In this document: in pieces, positions 8,197 to 17,474 of the stretch
How the letters are laid out: each line of letters begins with the position of its first letter
Position numbering within the stretch: position 1 is the stretch's first letter
NCBI GenBank assembly: GCA_024762925.1
Contig: JANTGM010000022.1
Coordinates: 1 to 64,000 of the forward strand
Source: Kofleriaceae bacterium
Lineage (GTDB): Bacteria > Myxococcota_A > Polyangia > Haliangiales > Haliangiaceae
Direction: 5' to 3'
DNA: 64,000 nucleotides
Made by a program: the position numbers and the translations under genes
Notes under the pieces: generated by a model
What the model was told of the DNA's origin: nothing
Database searches by the model: none
The model's input: the letters and a program-made list of their open reading frames with translations, nothing else

Positions 8197-9641
8197 TCTA
8201 CGGTTGGCGGCCGGGTTTCCTCAGGCCACGGAGCAAGCGTCGTCTTGGGCAGATGTCTGCGCAAGTCTTCGGGCTCAACGGCTTCGCATGGCACCGTCGA
8301 GAGCCGTGCAAGCAACGCATCCTCGTCCAGCAACGCTACAAGTCGTGCAGCCACCTCGTGACGGTGCCAGGGGCGGCCTCGTGAGCCGCAAACGAGCAGT
8401 TTCGCCAAGACCTTGGAGGCTTCGGGTATGCGCTTGGCCTCTTCGAGCCGATGTGCAAGCTCGGACTGCAGACGCCCCTCACCTGGCCTAAGCGCAAGAG
8501 CCTCTTTTGCAAGCGTCACCGCCATCGCGTGGTCACCTGCGTAGCGACTCGCCAGCGAAGCCAGATGCAGAGATTCAGAAGTATTCTTATCTCGTGCACG
8601 ACCCCGAATCTCTGCCGCTCGCTCAAGAGCGCTCGTTCCACCGCCCACCGAAGCGAGGAGGCGAATGGGCGTCAGAATTGGACGTTGTGCGCCAGGCGCC
8701 AAAGCCGCCGCTCTGTCCCATGCCTCAATCGCGACTCTCACATCTCCGGCCGCCTCTTCCATTTCTGCCAAAGCAATCCACAGCTCAGCGTTGTGTGGGT
8801 TCAAGGTTGTTGCGCGTCGCAAGAGCTCGGCTGCCTTGCTGGGAGCGATGCCATCGGAACGAGACAAAGCGAGCAACATCTCCGGGCCCGCATCGGGCGA
8901 CGCTGCAAGCTCAGCGACATTGCTCGAAGATGACACCGCGGCGGCCGCAGCATCGTGGCGAATGTGAAGGGATATGCTACCGATTTCGCGATGTACGTCT
9001 GGCACACGCCCAAGAGCTGCCAACGCCCCAATGCGTTCGATCGCGAGTGAGTCCCCTGTGCGTCCATCGGTCAGGGAAAGTGACCGCTCAAGTTCACCGG
9101 CATTTCGCAACAAACGAGCGGCGCGAACGCGAACATCGTAGTCATCATTGATCGAAAGTGAGTCGATCAGAATTTCTCTGCCCTCGCGGTCGCGGCCCAA
9201 GACAAAATTCAACTCGGCACGGCGCCAAAGCACGACGGCAACTCGTGGCGCATTGTCGAGGACAGCGATAGCGCGAGTCGCATCCTCCTCCATCAAAGAG
9301 CGCGCAAGGCTCGTTGCTGCCCCCACAGCCCAGGTTTCTGTCTCCGGCAAATCGCAATAGCTCCGACCGCGATGCAATATCTCTACAACGAGTCCGCGCA
9401 AGTCGGTTCCTGTCCACGAGCCCTCTTGCAAGGCAACCAATCCGCGCTCTAGGTCCTTGCACGACGAAACCTCGGTTGCAGCAATGGCGAGGGAGGCTCG
9501 AAGTGGCGTATCTGCCGCGTGCAGCGCTTCTGCGAGCAGAGAATCGCTTTGACGACGCTCCGCGTCACGCTTGCTACCGCATGCAACAAGCACCAAGCCC
9601 GCAAGCAAATGAATCCAAAGTTGCGCGAAGCTGTCTTGCAC
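8193..9641 (-). CDS. TPR-containing lipoprotein
   Basis: The product has 482 residues. The N-terminus has a signal peptide with lipobox VLVAC around residue 21, so the protein should be membrane-anchored and face the periplasm. The rest is Ala/Leu/Glu-rich helical sequence with TPR-like units, clearest at about residues 270-320 (LNPHNAELWIALAEMEEAAG) and 360-400. TPR lipoproteins usually scaffold envelope protein complexes; the partner here is unknown. The start is GTG 9641, 6 nt after an extended -10, which also removes overlap with the divergent TolB-like gene. Confidence 0.8.
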   Translation of the reverse strand: MQDSFAQLWIHLLAGLVLVACGSKRDAERRQSDSLLAEALHAADTPLRASLAIAATEVSSCKDLERGLVALQEGSWTGTDLRGLVVEILHRGRSYCDLPETETWAVGAATSLARSLMEEDATRAIAVLDNAPRVAVVLWRRAELNFVLGRDREGREILIDSLSINDDYDVRVRAARLLRNAGELERSLSLTDGRTGDSLAIERIGALAALGRVPDVHREIGSISLHIRHDAAAAAVSSSSNVAELAASPDAGPEMLLALSRSDGIAPSKAAELLRRATTLNPHNAELWIALAEMEEAAGDVRVAIEAWDRAAALAPGAQRPILTPIRLLASVGGGTSALERAAEIRGRARDKNTSESLHLASLASRYAGDHAMAVTLAKEALALRPGEGRLQSELAHRLEEAKRIPEASKVLAKLLVCGSRGRPWHRHEVAARLVALLDEDALLARLSTVPCEAVEPEDLRRHLPKTTLAPWPEETRPPTVD

Positions 9642-9647
9642 ACATGC

Positions 9648-9656
9648 ATCTTACCA
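9648..9656 (-). promoter_or_regulatory. Extended -10 promoter, leaderless start
   Basis: On the minus strand TGG plus TAAGAT (hexamer 9648-9653) lies 6 nt before GTG 9641. No Shine-Dalgarno is seen. Confidence 0.45.
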
Positions 9657-9707
9657 GCGCAATCGCATACCGACCTTGGTTGGCTTGCGCTACCTTTGCC
9701 CCACCTC

Positions 9708-10493
9708 ATGCGGCTACAAATCGGACTCCCATTGGCCTGCGTCCTCGCACTCACTTTGCCCTCATCATCTGCCTTGGCCGATGAGCCAACCATTAAGACG
9801 GTTGCCAAGGGCAGCTTCGTGGCGCCGCAGTTTTCCCCCGATGGCACTCACCTCCTTGTCACGGGTGAGCGCATGCATGGTATTGCGGAGATCTCGATTG
9901 CGTCGGGTGATGTTCGCTGGCACCTCGATGAAGCACGCGTCGGTGTGCACAGCCGATACCTCGAAGATGGCAGCATTGGCTTTCGTGCGAAACGAGCGGG
10001 ACGCATGCGCGATCTAGCACTCACTCGAACCGGAGCGATCACAGAGCGTCATGAGCAGAAACCCACTGTCTTTGCTCACGGCGACAAAATATACCTACGA
10101 GGTGCATCGGGTGTAACAAAGGTTGGGGAAGGAGATCGATTCTTCGCTCCGATTCTGTCGCCTGACGGAAACAAGATCGCCTTCACCGGTCTCGCCACAG
10201 GCGTGCACGTATACAACATCGCAACCCAGACACAGATTCGGGTTGGCGCTGGAACCTCGCCGGCTTGGGCACCGGATAGCAAACGTCTTGCCTTTGAGCG
10301 CACCGAAGATGACGGACACAACATCGTTGGATCGGACTTATGGGTCTGGACAGAAGATGCGGGTGCGACTGCGCTTACCAACACAGATGGCCGCATCGAG
10401 AGGCACCCATCCTGGTCATCAGACGGCAAGCGAATCGCATTTGACGATGACAAGGGCGCGATTTTCATCGCCACATTGAGAAGCAGCCGATGA
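9708..10493 (+). CDS. Secreted TolB-like PD40 beta-propeller protein
   Basis: The product has 261 residues from ATG 9708, chosen because it places a clean signal peptide (LPLACVLALTLPSSSALA) at the N-terminus; longer frames upstream overlap the divergent gene. Four PD40 (WD40-like) blades are visible by their signature: APQFSPDGTHLLVTG, APILSPDGNKIAFTG, SPAWAPDSKRLAFER and HPSWSSDGKRIAFDD. This is the TolB propeller type, but the N-terminal TolB domain is missing. The stop overlaps the amidase start as ATGA (10490-10493), so a propeller and a cell-wall amidase are made together. Confidence 0.85.
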   Translation: MRLQIGLPLACVLALTLPSSSALADEPTIKTVAKGSFVAPQFSPDGTHLLVTGERMHGIAEISIASGDVRWHLDEARVGVHSRYLEDGSIGFRAKRAGRMRDLALTRTGAITERHEQKPTVFAHGDKIYLRGASGVTKVGEGDRFFAPILSPDGNKIAFTGLATGVHVYNIATQTQIRVGAGTSPAWAPDSKRLAFERTEDDGHNIVGSDLWVWTEDAGATALTNTDGRIERHPSWSSDGKRIAFDDDKGAIFIATLRSSR

Positions 10494-11587
10494 AACTGCG
10501 CTGCACCCTACTACGACTTTCTCTTACCGCTGTTTTCACAGCTTTGCCCGCAGCGACTGGATTCGGCCTAAGCTACGCACAGGTGATCGTCATCGATCCG
10601 GGGCATGGTGGTGGCGATCCAGGCGGTACCGGGCTTGGACTCCAGGAAAAGAACATCGTACTCGACACGTCGGAGCGTTTTCGAGAGCTGCTCGAAGCGG
10701 ATACTCAGGACACAACGGGTGGTGGCAGCTGGACAACCCATCTCACGCGCGACTCCGATCAGTTTATCGAACTGGCAGCACGCTCAGCGTACGCCAATTC
10801 GCTAGATGCCGACCGATTCCTCTCCGTGCATGCCAATGCCTTTGGAACCGCAAGTGCCAATGGCACGGAGACGTTTTCCTACAGCGCAACAGGCAGCGGC
10901 GCCAACCTGCGCAACCTCATTCAAGAGGAAATGGTGACTGCCTGGCAGCTCACCGATAGAGGCAGCAAAACAGGCAACTTCTCGGTGCTTCGCAACACAG
11001 CCATGCCAGCGGAGTTGCACGAACTGGGCTTTGTCACAAACAGTGTGGATGCAGAAAAACTCGGAGACGCGGATGCCCGCCAGCAAGCGGCCCTGGCTCA
11101 CCTGCATGGACTCCAGCGCCACTACGGCTTGGCAGCTCACACTCCAGGTCCAGAAGTGCCACCAATCGCTCCAGCCATACCTCCTCCGCCTTCCACCATT
11201 GACGTGACGGTCGCCGACAAGCTCGGCCCTGTGGCCGATGCGGTCATCTTCCTCAACGGTATGGAGCAAGGTCGCACCAATAGCTCGGGCTTCTTTCGCA
11301 TCGATGAGCTCTCCGCAGAGAACTTCGTCGTCTCGGCACAAACACGTGAGCACCTTGGGGAGGAGCATGCAATTCAACTCCGAGTTGGTGAGGTCGCATC
11401 CGTGCAGTTTCGTCTCACGTCGGTTCCCAAGGTGCATGAGCCTATGATGGCGCCAGAGGATGAGGCGCCAGCGGAAGAAGCGGTGTCGGGGACCTGCTCC
11501 AGCTCTGGCGGCTCTGGCAGCTCATGGGCCGTGGCGCTCTTGGTTCTGCTCATACTTCGCTTTCGAAGAACGTCGCAGCGCTCCTAA
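10490..11587 (+). CDS. N-acetylmuramoyl-L-alanine amidase (Amidase_3) with MYXO-CTERM tail
   Basis: This 365-residue secreted zinc amidase should cleave the bond between MurNAc and the stem peptide in peptidoglycan. A signal peptide is followed by IDPGHGGGDPGG with zinc His39, Glu53, SVHANA with His114 and the catalytic ELGF Glu178, so all key residues are present. A Pro linker leads to a carboxypeptidase-regulatory/CNA-B-like beta domain (about 210-305). The tail has a Cys-Ser-Gly stretch from Cys336, a hydrophobic helix and RFRR, matching MYXO-CTERM, which is processed by a myxosortase and surface-anchored. A paralogue with the same architecture lies 1.1 kb downstream. Confidence 0.93.
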   Translation: MKLRCTLLRLSLTAVFTALPAATGFGLSYAQVIVIDPGHGGGDPGGTGLGLQEKNIVLDTSERFRELLEADTQDTTGGGSWTTHLTRDSDQFIELAARSAYANSLDADRFLSVHANAFGTASANGTETFSYSATGSGANLRNLIQEEMVTAWQLTDRGSKTGNFSVLRNTAMPAELHELGFVTNSVDAEKLGDADARQQAALAHLHGLQRHYGLAAHTPGPEVPPIAPAIPPPPSTIDVTVADKLGPVADAVIFLNGMEQGRTNSSGFFRIDELSAENFVVSAQTREHLGEEHAIQLRVGEVASVQFRLTSVPKVHEPMMAPEDEAPAEEAVSGTCSSSGGSGSSWAVALLVLLILRFRRTSQRS

Positions 11588-11702
11588 TCCAGCTTGACGA
11601 AAGCCAAGAACAGATTGGTGGCAAAAAAAATCGCAATTGGGAGAATCCTTTTGCGCGAGATCTGGCTCTCCTGGGCAAGCAATCAAATCCAAGGGAGCAC
11701 CA

Positions 11703-11927
11703 ATGAGCAATTCATTCCTAAAAAACAATGTCCACGTCATCGACCGAGCCCTGCGCCTTATTCTCGGAGCGGTCCTCATCGCTCTGGTCTTCGTCGGCCC
11801 AAAAACGCCTTTCGGCTGGATCGGGGCGATTCTCGTCGCGACGGGGCTTGCAGGCACCTGCCCCATCTACAGTATCATCGGCGTTAGTACGTGCCCGCTA
11901 CCGAGCAACAAGAGCAACCAGACCTAG
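11703..11927 (+). CDS. DUF2892-type small inner-membrane protein
   Basis: The product has 74 residues from ATG 11703, supported by a Shine-Dalgarno (AAGGGAG) 6 nt upstream. It opens with a short polar stretch (NNVHVIDRALRLILG), followed by two hydrophobic segments (about 18-34 and 39-58) and the GTCPIYSIIGVSTCP signature with two cysteines, as in DUF2892 and YgaP-like membrane domains. The 3' end overlaps the start of the ECF sigma gene by 37 bp, which suggests coupling. Its role is unknown; relatives often sit with sulfur-transfer or stress genes. Confidence 0.85.
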   Translation: MSNSFLKNNVHVIDRALRLILGAVLIALVFVGPKTPFGWIGAILVATGLAGTCPIYSIIGVSTCPLPSNKSNQT

Positions 11928-12466
11928 CGCTACTAGTGGCTTCATCGTCTGGAGACAAGGCGGCCTTCGAAGAATTCGTAGACCGCCACAAATCCGCGCT
12001 CTTTCGCTTCGCCCGAGCGATCAGTCCTTCGCTCACTGACGCAGAGGAAGCAATGCAGCAGACGTTCGTCTCCGCGTGGCAGCATGCTTCAACGTTTCGT
12101 GGAGAGGGACATGCACGCGGTTGGCTCTTTCAGATCGCACGCAATGCACAGAACAAGATGCATCGCCGGCGTGCTGGTGAGCCGCCACAACACGACGACC
12201 TCACCGACCTCGGCAACCAAGCAGGATGGGACTGTGGGCTCACGCCCCTAGCAGACGTTATCGAGAATCGCGAGTGGGTGCAGCACGCCCTCTCCTCCCT
12301 TCTTGTGGACGATCAGGAGATTCTTGTGTTGATTGAAGTCGAAGGCTTCTCCTTGCTCGAGGCAGGCGACATTCTCGGCCTCTCGCTTCCTGCAACCAAG
12401 AGCCGGCTTCACCGCGCTCGACTTCGCTTGCTCGCCGCACTTCGAAAGGAAGAACACCATGCCTGA
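11891..12466 (+). CDS. ECF-type RNA polymerase sigma factor
   Basis: The product has 191 residues. Region 2 spans about residues 20-90 (AFEEFVDRHKSALFRFA, then the acidic core-binding DAEEAMQQTFVSAW). Region 4 follows (about 135-185), with the helix-turn-helix FSLLEAGDILGLSLPATKSR. There is no region 1 or 3, which defines the ECF class. GTG 11891 lies inside the DUF2892 gene; a later GTG (11939) would cut into the N-terminus. The stop overlaps the anti-sigma start by 8 bp. Such pairs sense envelope stress or redox state, and the two neighbouring amidase genes are candidate targets. Confidence 0.92.
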   Translation: MPATEQQEQPDLALLVASSSGDKAAFEEFVDRHKSALFRFARAISPSLTDAEEAMQQTFVSAWQHASTFRGEGHARGWLFQIARNAQNKMHRRRAGEPPQHDDLTDLGNQAGWDCGLTPLADVIENREWVQHALSSLLVDDQEILVLIEVEGFSLLEAGDILGLSLPATKSRLHRARLRLLAALRKEEHHA

Positions 12467-12707
12467 TTCACTCATCGCCGGTGTACGTTGCAGCGAGGTG
12501 CTGGCAGAACTCTCCGACTTTCTTGACGGCCAACTAGAGATGGCACGAACCGAAACATTGCAGGCCCACGTGATCAAGTGTGATGCCTGCGAGCGGTTTG
12601 GTGCCGATGTGAGAGCTGCCCTCGATCTTCTGCGTGAAACCGGCACCCCCGAACCTCTGCCTGATGACGTGTCCAAACGGCTTGCCGAGTGTTTGCGCGC
12701 GCTCTAG
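12459..12707 (+). CDS. Zinc-finger anti-sigma factor (ZAS type)
   Basis: The product has 82 residues from ATG 12459, overlapping the sigma gene by 8 bp. It carries the ZAS signature His37-x3-Cys41-x2-Cys44 (AHVIKCDACERF) preceded by Cys11 and a helix (VLAELSDFLDGQL), the core fold of anti-sigma domains that hold ECF sigma factors. There is no membrane segment, so it is a soluble, possibly redox- or zinc-responsive inhibitor. The context leaves little doubt. Confidence 0.9.
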   Translation: MPDSLIAGVRCSEVLAELSDFLDGQLEMARTETLQAHVIKCDACERFGADVRAALDLLRETGTPEPLPDDVSKRLAECLRAL

Positions 12708-12733
12708 CACTCATGGCTTGGTATGGAAGAACG

Positions 12734-13771
12734 ATGAGGCGCAGGTTCGCAGGCGCACTTGTGATGCGTTTCGTCGCACTCCTTCTCGCATTCTTCGCGA
12801 TGTCGGTATCAAATCAGAGAGCTCAAGCACAGGCCATTGTGGTTGACCCCGGACATGGCGGTGAAGACCCTGGAGGAAGCGGCAACGGCATGGATGAGAA
12901 AGACATCGTGCTGGACACATCGCTCCGCTTCTTCGAGTTGCTTCGGGAATCTGGTGCACAAGGCGGTCGCAATTGGACTGCAGAGATTACCCGAGACACA
13001 GACGTCTTTATTCCGCTCGCCAATCGAGCGAGCTATGCCAACAGCCTGGGCGCTGATCGGTTTCTCTCCATTCATGCCAATGCCTTTGCCGATCCACAGG
13101 CGAACGGTACAGAGACCTTCTCCGCAGGCGAACCTACGACATCTTCTGAGATGCGAGATCTTGTGCAAGAGGAAATGATTGCCGAATGGGGCCTGACAGA
13201 TAGAGGTGGCAAGACCGCAAACTTCACCGTGCTCACGGCAACCTCGATGCCTGCGTCTCTCTCCGAGCTGGGCTTTGTGACCAATCCGGGCGATGCTGCT
13301 CTGCTCGCTTCTGACAACGCACGACAGCGCGCCGCCCAAGCGCATCTGCGTGCCCTTGAGCGTCATTTTGAAGGCGTTCCCGAACCCGAACCCCAGGTGG
13401 GAGCGATTCTCGTCCAGGTGAGTCTCAACACGGAACCGCTCCAAGGCATTCAAATTCATCTCGACGACACGGATGTCGGACTCACCGACGAAAACGGTTC
13501 GCTCCTGCTCGAAGACGTTGCTCCAGGCACCTATGTCGTCCGCGCAACGTTGGCAGGCAACAACCCGTTCGAACTCTCAACAACCGTTCGCGAAGGTGAG
13601 ACAGCGCGAGCAACCTTTGAGCTTGAACAAGAGCCCGAGCCAACCGACGCTGCGGGATGTGGATGCTCCTCGCAAGGCGGGAAACCAATGCAATCTCTTG
13701 TGCTGCTACTCGGCGCCCTGCTGCTCGTTCTTCGACGGAAAGCCAAACTTGCGCGAACACAGCCATTCTAA
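12734..13771 (+). CDS. Second MYXO-CTERM N-acetylmuramoyl-L-alanine amidase
   Basis: The product has 345 residues from ATG 12734, chosen because GGAAGA precedes it and it gives a compact signal peptide ending near QRAQA. Amidase_3 motifs are complete: VDPGHGGEDPGG (His41), Glu55, SIHANA (His114) and the catalytic Glu in LSELGFVTN. A short PEPEP linker leads to a beta-sandwich regulatory domain (about 220-300) with GLTDENGSLLLEDV, and then GCGCSS plus a hydrophobic helix plus RRK as a MYXO-CTERM tail. It closely parallels the upstream amidase, indicating duplication. It begins 27 bp after the anti-sigma gene. Confidence 0.92.
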   Translation: MRRRFAGALVMRFVALLLAFFAMSVSNQRAQAQAIVVDPGHGGEDPGGSGNGMDEKDIVLDTSLRFFELLRESGAQGGRNWTAEITRDTDVFIPLANRASYANSLGADRFLSIHANAFADPQANGTETFSAGEPTTSSEMRDLVQEEMIAEWGLTDRGGKTANFTVLTATSMPASLSELGFVTNPGDAALLASDNARQRAAQAHLRALERHFEGVPEPEPQVGAILVQVSLNTEPLQGIQIHLDDTDVGLTDENGSLLLEDVAPGTYVVRATLAGNNPFELSTTVREGETARATFELEQEPEPTDAAGCGCSSQGGKPMQSLVLLLGALLLVLRRKAKLARTQPF

Positions 13772-13880
13772 GTTCTAAGCAATGAGCCAGGTATCCAACG
13801 AACGATCTAGCCAACAGTCGCTGGCCTTGCACTCATACGATAGATGATGCCGGCGCCAAGATGCGCTACACAGGCGGGAT

Positions 13881-14615
13881 ATGAAAAACCATCAGCTACA
13901 CCGCGGGCGCCACCAGAGCGACACAAGGCTTTTTGATGACAACGCCTTGCAGCGTCTGCGCGTCGCTCTTGGTGAATTGTGCTGGCTCCTTTCCCGAGGC
14001 TATACGGAAACATCCGCGCTCAAGCTTGTTGGCGACCGACACAAACTAACAAAGCGTCAACGCATGGCACTGCGACGAAGCGCCTGCACTGACGACCAAC
14101 TGGAGCAGCGCCTCCCAAAGCGGCGTAACACACTCATCGGGGAAACTCTGGGGGTCGACGGATTCAACTGCATCATTGCGTTCGAGGCCATGCTCTCTGG
14201 CGGGCCTATCCTCCTCGGCCGCGACGGGGTGCGGCGCGACATTGCCAGCGTGCACGGTTCCTACCGGCGAGTCCAAGAGACCGACGCAGCCATCGACAGT
14301 ATCGCTCGCATCTTGCGGGAGGCGCGCTCGGTCACGTGGTTTCTTGATCGCCCCGTATCCAACAGCGGCAAGCTCGCTCAGCGTATTCGCGACAAGGCAG
14401 AAGATGATGGGCTGCCATGGACCGTGGAAGTTGTGAACAACCCCGATCGTGAACTTGTGGCCATGACAGGGGCAATCGTTGCCACCAGTGACAGTTGGAT
14501 TCTCGACAATTCCGATCGATGGGTGGACCTGAGCAGCATGTTCCAACCAGAGAGCCTCTGGTTGCTAGACCTTCAACTTGGGGCGACTCATGACGATCGC
14601 GCGACTACTGATTGA
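13881..14615 (+). CDS. DUF434 family protein
   Basis: The 244-residue protein matches the DUF434 pattern. An N-terminal RGRH motif is followed by a segment ending LLSRGYTETSALKLVGDRH, then GVDGFNCIIAFEAMLSGG and DGVRRDIASVHGSYR, and a C-terminal part with TWFLDRPVSNSGKLAQRI. Conserved acidic residues and the fold pattern hint at a PIN/NYN-like nuclease or sugar-nucleotide fold, but no activity is established and I do not assign one. The gene ends 11 bp inside the convergent ftsH gene (overlap 14605-14615). Confidence 0.85.
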   Translation: MKNHQLHRGRHQSDTRLFDDNALQRLRVALGELCWLLSRGYTETSALKLVGDRHKLTKRQRMALRRSACTDDQLEQRLPKRRNTLIGETLGVDGFNCIIAFEAMLSGGPILLGRDGVRRDIASVHGSYRRVQETDAAIDSIARILREARSVTWFLDRPVSNSGKLAQRIRDKAEDDGLPWTVEVVNNPDRELVAMTGAIVATSDSWILDNSDRWVDLSSMFQPESLWLLDLQLGATHDDRATTD

Positions 14616-16404
14616 GAGTCTTTAGCTCTGTAGCGTCAAGCGTTTCGTTCTCCAGAAGCCGTTCTGCCATTGTTTCCAGGACGCTTCGGCGTTTTGAGAG
14701 AATCGCGGCCGCACGTTCTTGTTGTTGTGACAAGAGTGTGCCGATCTCCTCGTCGATGCGCTGAGCGGTCTCTTCGCTGTAGTTTCGCTCCTCCGAGCCA
14801 CTAAGAGTATTACCTAGGAATCGTAGATCACGAGCGATGCCAAAGGTCTGAGCGCCGAGTTCGCTCATGCCATATCGGCAGACCATTTGCCGTGCAGTCT
14901 CCGTGGCACGCTCCAAATCGTTCTTCGCTCCGGTTGAGAGACTCTTGCAAACCAGATTCTCTGCCGCCCTACCCGCGAGCATCACACACACACGATCGAG
15001 GAGTTCTTCCTTTGTCATGAGATAGCGATCCTCGGTGGGCAGTTGCAGCGTGGCACCCAATGCCCCAATGCTACGAGGCACAATCGTCACCTTGTGAACA
15101 GGATCGGCATGCTCGAGCGACATCGCAACAAGGGCGTGGCCACCCTCGTGATATGCCACTCGTGTTCGCTCTGCCTCGTTCATCACTTTACCGGTTTTCT
15201 TGAGCCCCAGCTGAATTCGGTCAATAGCATTCTCAAAGTCGGCCACAGCGACGCGCTTTGAGGCACGTCTAGCAGCAGCTAGAGCAGCCTCGTTCACGAC
15301 ATTTGCGAGGTCGGCTCCGGACATTCCGGGCGTTCGCCGAGCCATCACTCCGAGGTCAACCGAGTCATCCAGTTCAATCTTCCGACTGTGAATTTCCAGG
15401 ATCTTCTCGCGCCCACGAACGTCCGGCGCATCCACCAGCACTTGTCGATCAAAGCGGCCTGCTCGGACCAGTGCTGCATCCAAGGTTTCGGGCCGATTGG
15501 TTGCAGCCATTACAATGACACCCGTATCGCTATTGAATCCGTCCATCTCAACGAGGAGCTGATTCAGCGTTTGTTCGCGCTCATCGTTCGTCGCCATGGT
15601 GCCCAAGCCTCCCCGGCTCTTGCCAATCGCATCGAGCTCATCGAGAAAGATAATGCAAGGGGAGCGTTTCTTTGCCTGCTCAAAGAGCGAGCGCATTCGA
15701 GAGGCTCCAACACCAACGAACATCTCGACGAACTCGGATCCAGACATGGAAAAGAACGGCACATCTGCTTCACCTGCAACCGCTCGAGCCAAGAGAGTCT
15801 TGCCAGAGCCCGGTGGGCCCACAAGCAACACACCACGCGGGATGTGGGCACCAATAGTTAGGTACTTTCCTGGGTTCTTCAGAAAATCGACGACTTCCCG
15901 AAGCTCGTCCTCCGCTTCATCGACTCCTGCAACATCTTCAAAGGTCACTCGATCGTCTTTGGCACGATCATAGATCTTCGCATCACTGTCGCCGAATTTC
16001 AGAGCTCCGCCTCGACCTCCCATGCGCTTTGCAAAGACCGAATAGAGCACAAACAGTAGACCTATGGGCAAAACCCACGCCAACAGCAAGCTCCTCCACC
16101 AAGAATCGTAGTCTCGATATCCCGAGAACTTGATTCCCTTTGCCGTGAGCTTGTCCACCAGAGCCTCGCCCTCAAGACCCGGAATTCGCTGGGCAATCAC
16201 CCTACTACTATCCGTCTTCGTTGCGCGAACCTCCGACTCGCGAACTTCGACGCTCTCAATGTCGCCAGCCTCCACGAGTGAGAGAAACTCTGAATATGCA
16301 ACGTTCTGCGGCGCGTTTGCATTTTTGATAATCGGTTGCAACAAGAGCACGACACCAAAGGCAAAGAACAACCAGTACAGCTGGCGTCGACGGTCACTAC
16401 TCAT
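14605..16404 (-). CDS. ftsH: FtsH, membrane AAA+ zinc metalloprotease
   Basis: The 599-residue FtsH degrades misassembled membrane proteins and selected cytosolic regulators. It has a first membrane helix (about 8-25), a small extracytoplasmic domain, a second helix (about 105-123) and an AAA+ domain with Walker A GPPGSGKT (196-203), Walker [11 protein letters not shown] (251-260) and the second region of homology [20 protein letters not shown]. The protease domain carries the zinc site HEGGH (419-423) with a third ligand Asp496. The start overlaps the upstream HhH gene by 4 bp. Myxobacteria commonly carry several ftsH genes, so this need not be the only one. Confidence 0.95.
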   Translation of the reverse strand: MSSDRRRQLYWLFFAFGVVLLLQPIIKNANAPQNVAYSEFLSLVEAGDIESVEVRESEVRATKTDSSRVIAQRIPGLEGEALVDKLTAKGIKFSGYRDYDSWWRSLLLAWVLPIGLLFVLYSVFAKRMGGRGGALKFGDSDAKIYDRAKDDRVTFEDVAGVDEAEDELREVVDFLKNPGKYLTIGAHIPRGVLLVGPPGSGKTLLARAVAGEADVPFFSMSGSEFVEMFVGVGASRMRSLFEQAKKRSPCIIFLDELDAIGKSRGGLGTMATNDEREQTLNQLLVEMDGFNSDTGVIVMAATNRPETLDAALVRAGRFDRQVLVDAPDVRGREKILEIHSRKIELDDSVDLGVMARRTPGMSGADLANVVNEAALAAARRASKRVAVADFENAIDRIQLGLKKTGKVMNEAERTRVAYHEGGHALVAMSLEHADPVHKVTIVPRSIGALGATLQLPTEDRYLMTKEELLDRVCVMLAGRAAENLVCKSLSTGAKNDLERATETARQMVCRYGMSELGAQTFGIARDLRFLGNTLSGSEERNYSEETAQRIDEEIGTLLSQQQERAAAILSKRRSVLETMAERLLENETLDATELKTLNQ

Positions 16405-17339
16405 GGGTTCTCGCTATCTGATTCTTCTTTGGTGACATGGATATGCACTGCTGCGATGTCCATTGGGAGTGGCTTGGCGTAGTGCTCGTGACACTCCTCT
16501 TCCCTGCCTCGAACAACTCGTAGGCCATGCAGCTCTCCTCGATACTCTGTGACGACGGTATACTGCTCCTCGTGCCCTTCTTTTTCCAGCACAACGACAA
16601 CCCAATCGTGCGTCTTGCCTAGCTTGTGTGCGCGAGCAGTATTGCTAAAGAGCGCCGTGATCGCCCAGCCCAACCGATGCGTGTGCCAGACAGGAAGCCA
16701 AGCCTCTCCCGACGGATTAAAGCGACTGGGCGCGATGCAGTGCAGCTGGCCAAGTTCGGCCTTTTTGCGATAGGTGCGGTCAATAGAAAGCAGCATTGCC
16801 AGGCTGGGGCGTTCCCCGCCATCATGCCTCGAATGTCCTGGCCGCCCGCTCGCGCTGCGGCGTTTCGTGGTGTCGAGATACTCGGCTAGTGCAAGCGCTA
16901 TCCCTTTGCTGCGCTTGTCGCCAATACCACGAACACCTGCCAATCGACCGTCGTGCGCTGCGACCTCCAGCTCCTCCAGCGTCTCGACATGCAACTCATT
17001 GTGAATGCGGGCCGCCATCGTGGGGCCGATTCCCGGGAGCTTACAGAAGAGTTGCTCAGGATGCTCGTGTCCGCGCAGTCGCTCCAATGCCCGGTAGTGA
17101 CCTGTGCTCACGATTTCTTCGATGCTCGCCGCGAGACTGGGCCCTATGGTTGGCACCGTCTCCAAGGCATCCCGCCCACCACGCTCCCAGAGGTCTCTCA
17201 AGTTGGCGTTGAGATTCTCAACGCGGTCCGCCGCTCGCTCATAGGCTCTCCACACATAGGGGTCAGCGGATTGCAGCTTCAGCAACCCGGAGGTTTCGCG
17301 AAACAGTTTCGCGATCTCGGCATTGGTCTTGAACGACAT
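16401..17339 (-). CDS. Helix-hairpin-helix DNA-binding protein resembling the PolX N-terminal domain
   Basis: The product has 312 residues. The first 150 look like the 8-kDa and fingers part of family X polymerases: an N-terminal helix (NAEIAKLFRETSGLLKLQ) followed by HhH motifs PTIGPSLAASI (about 63-73), PGIGPTMAARI (about 101-111) and RGIGDKRSKGI (about 136-146). No nucleotidyltransferase GS...DxD motif follows. A distinct C-terminal domain (about 190-305) of unknown function is seen instead, with aromatic-rich strands such as AWLPVWHTHRLGWAI. A DNA repair or structure-binding role is plausible. It is translationally coupled to ftsH. Confidence 0.75.
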   Translation of the reverse strand: MSFKTNAEIAKLFRETSGLLKLQSADPYVWRAYERAADRVENLNANLRDLWERGGRDALETVPTIGPSLAASIEEIVSTGHYRALERLRGHEHPEQLFCKLPGIGPTMAARIHNELHVETLEELEVAAHDGRLAGVRGIGDKRSKGIALALAEYLDTTKRRSASGRPGHSRHDGGERPSLAMLLSIDRTYRKKAELGQLHCIAPSRFNPSGEAWLPVWHTHRLGWAITALFSNTARAHKLGKTHDWVVVVLEKEGHEEQYTVVTEYRGELHGLRVVRGREEECHEHYAKPLPMDIAAVHIHVTKEESDSENP

Positions 17340-17474
17340 TTCGAACGCCTAATCAGTGCAATTGGCCGGCCATTCTCTCGCATGCTGCTGACAACATTCC
17401 ACAACCTTTGCGGCAGTAGTTTGCGAAAATTCCGCGCGCAAGGACGAAGAAACGTCAATAATGGGCGCAAGATC

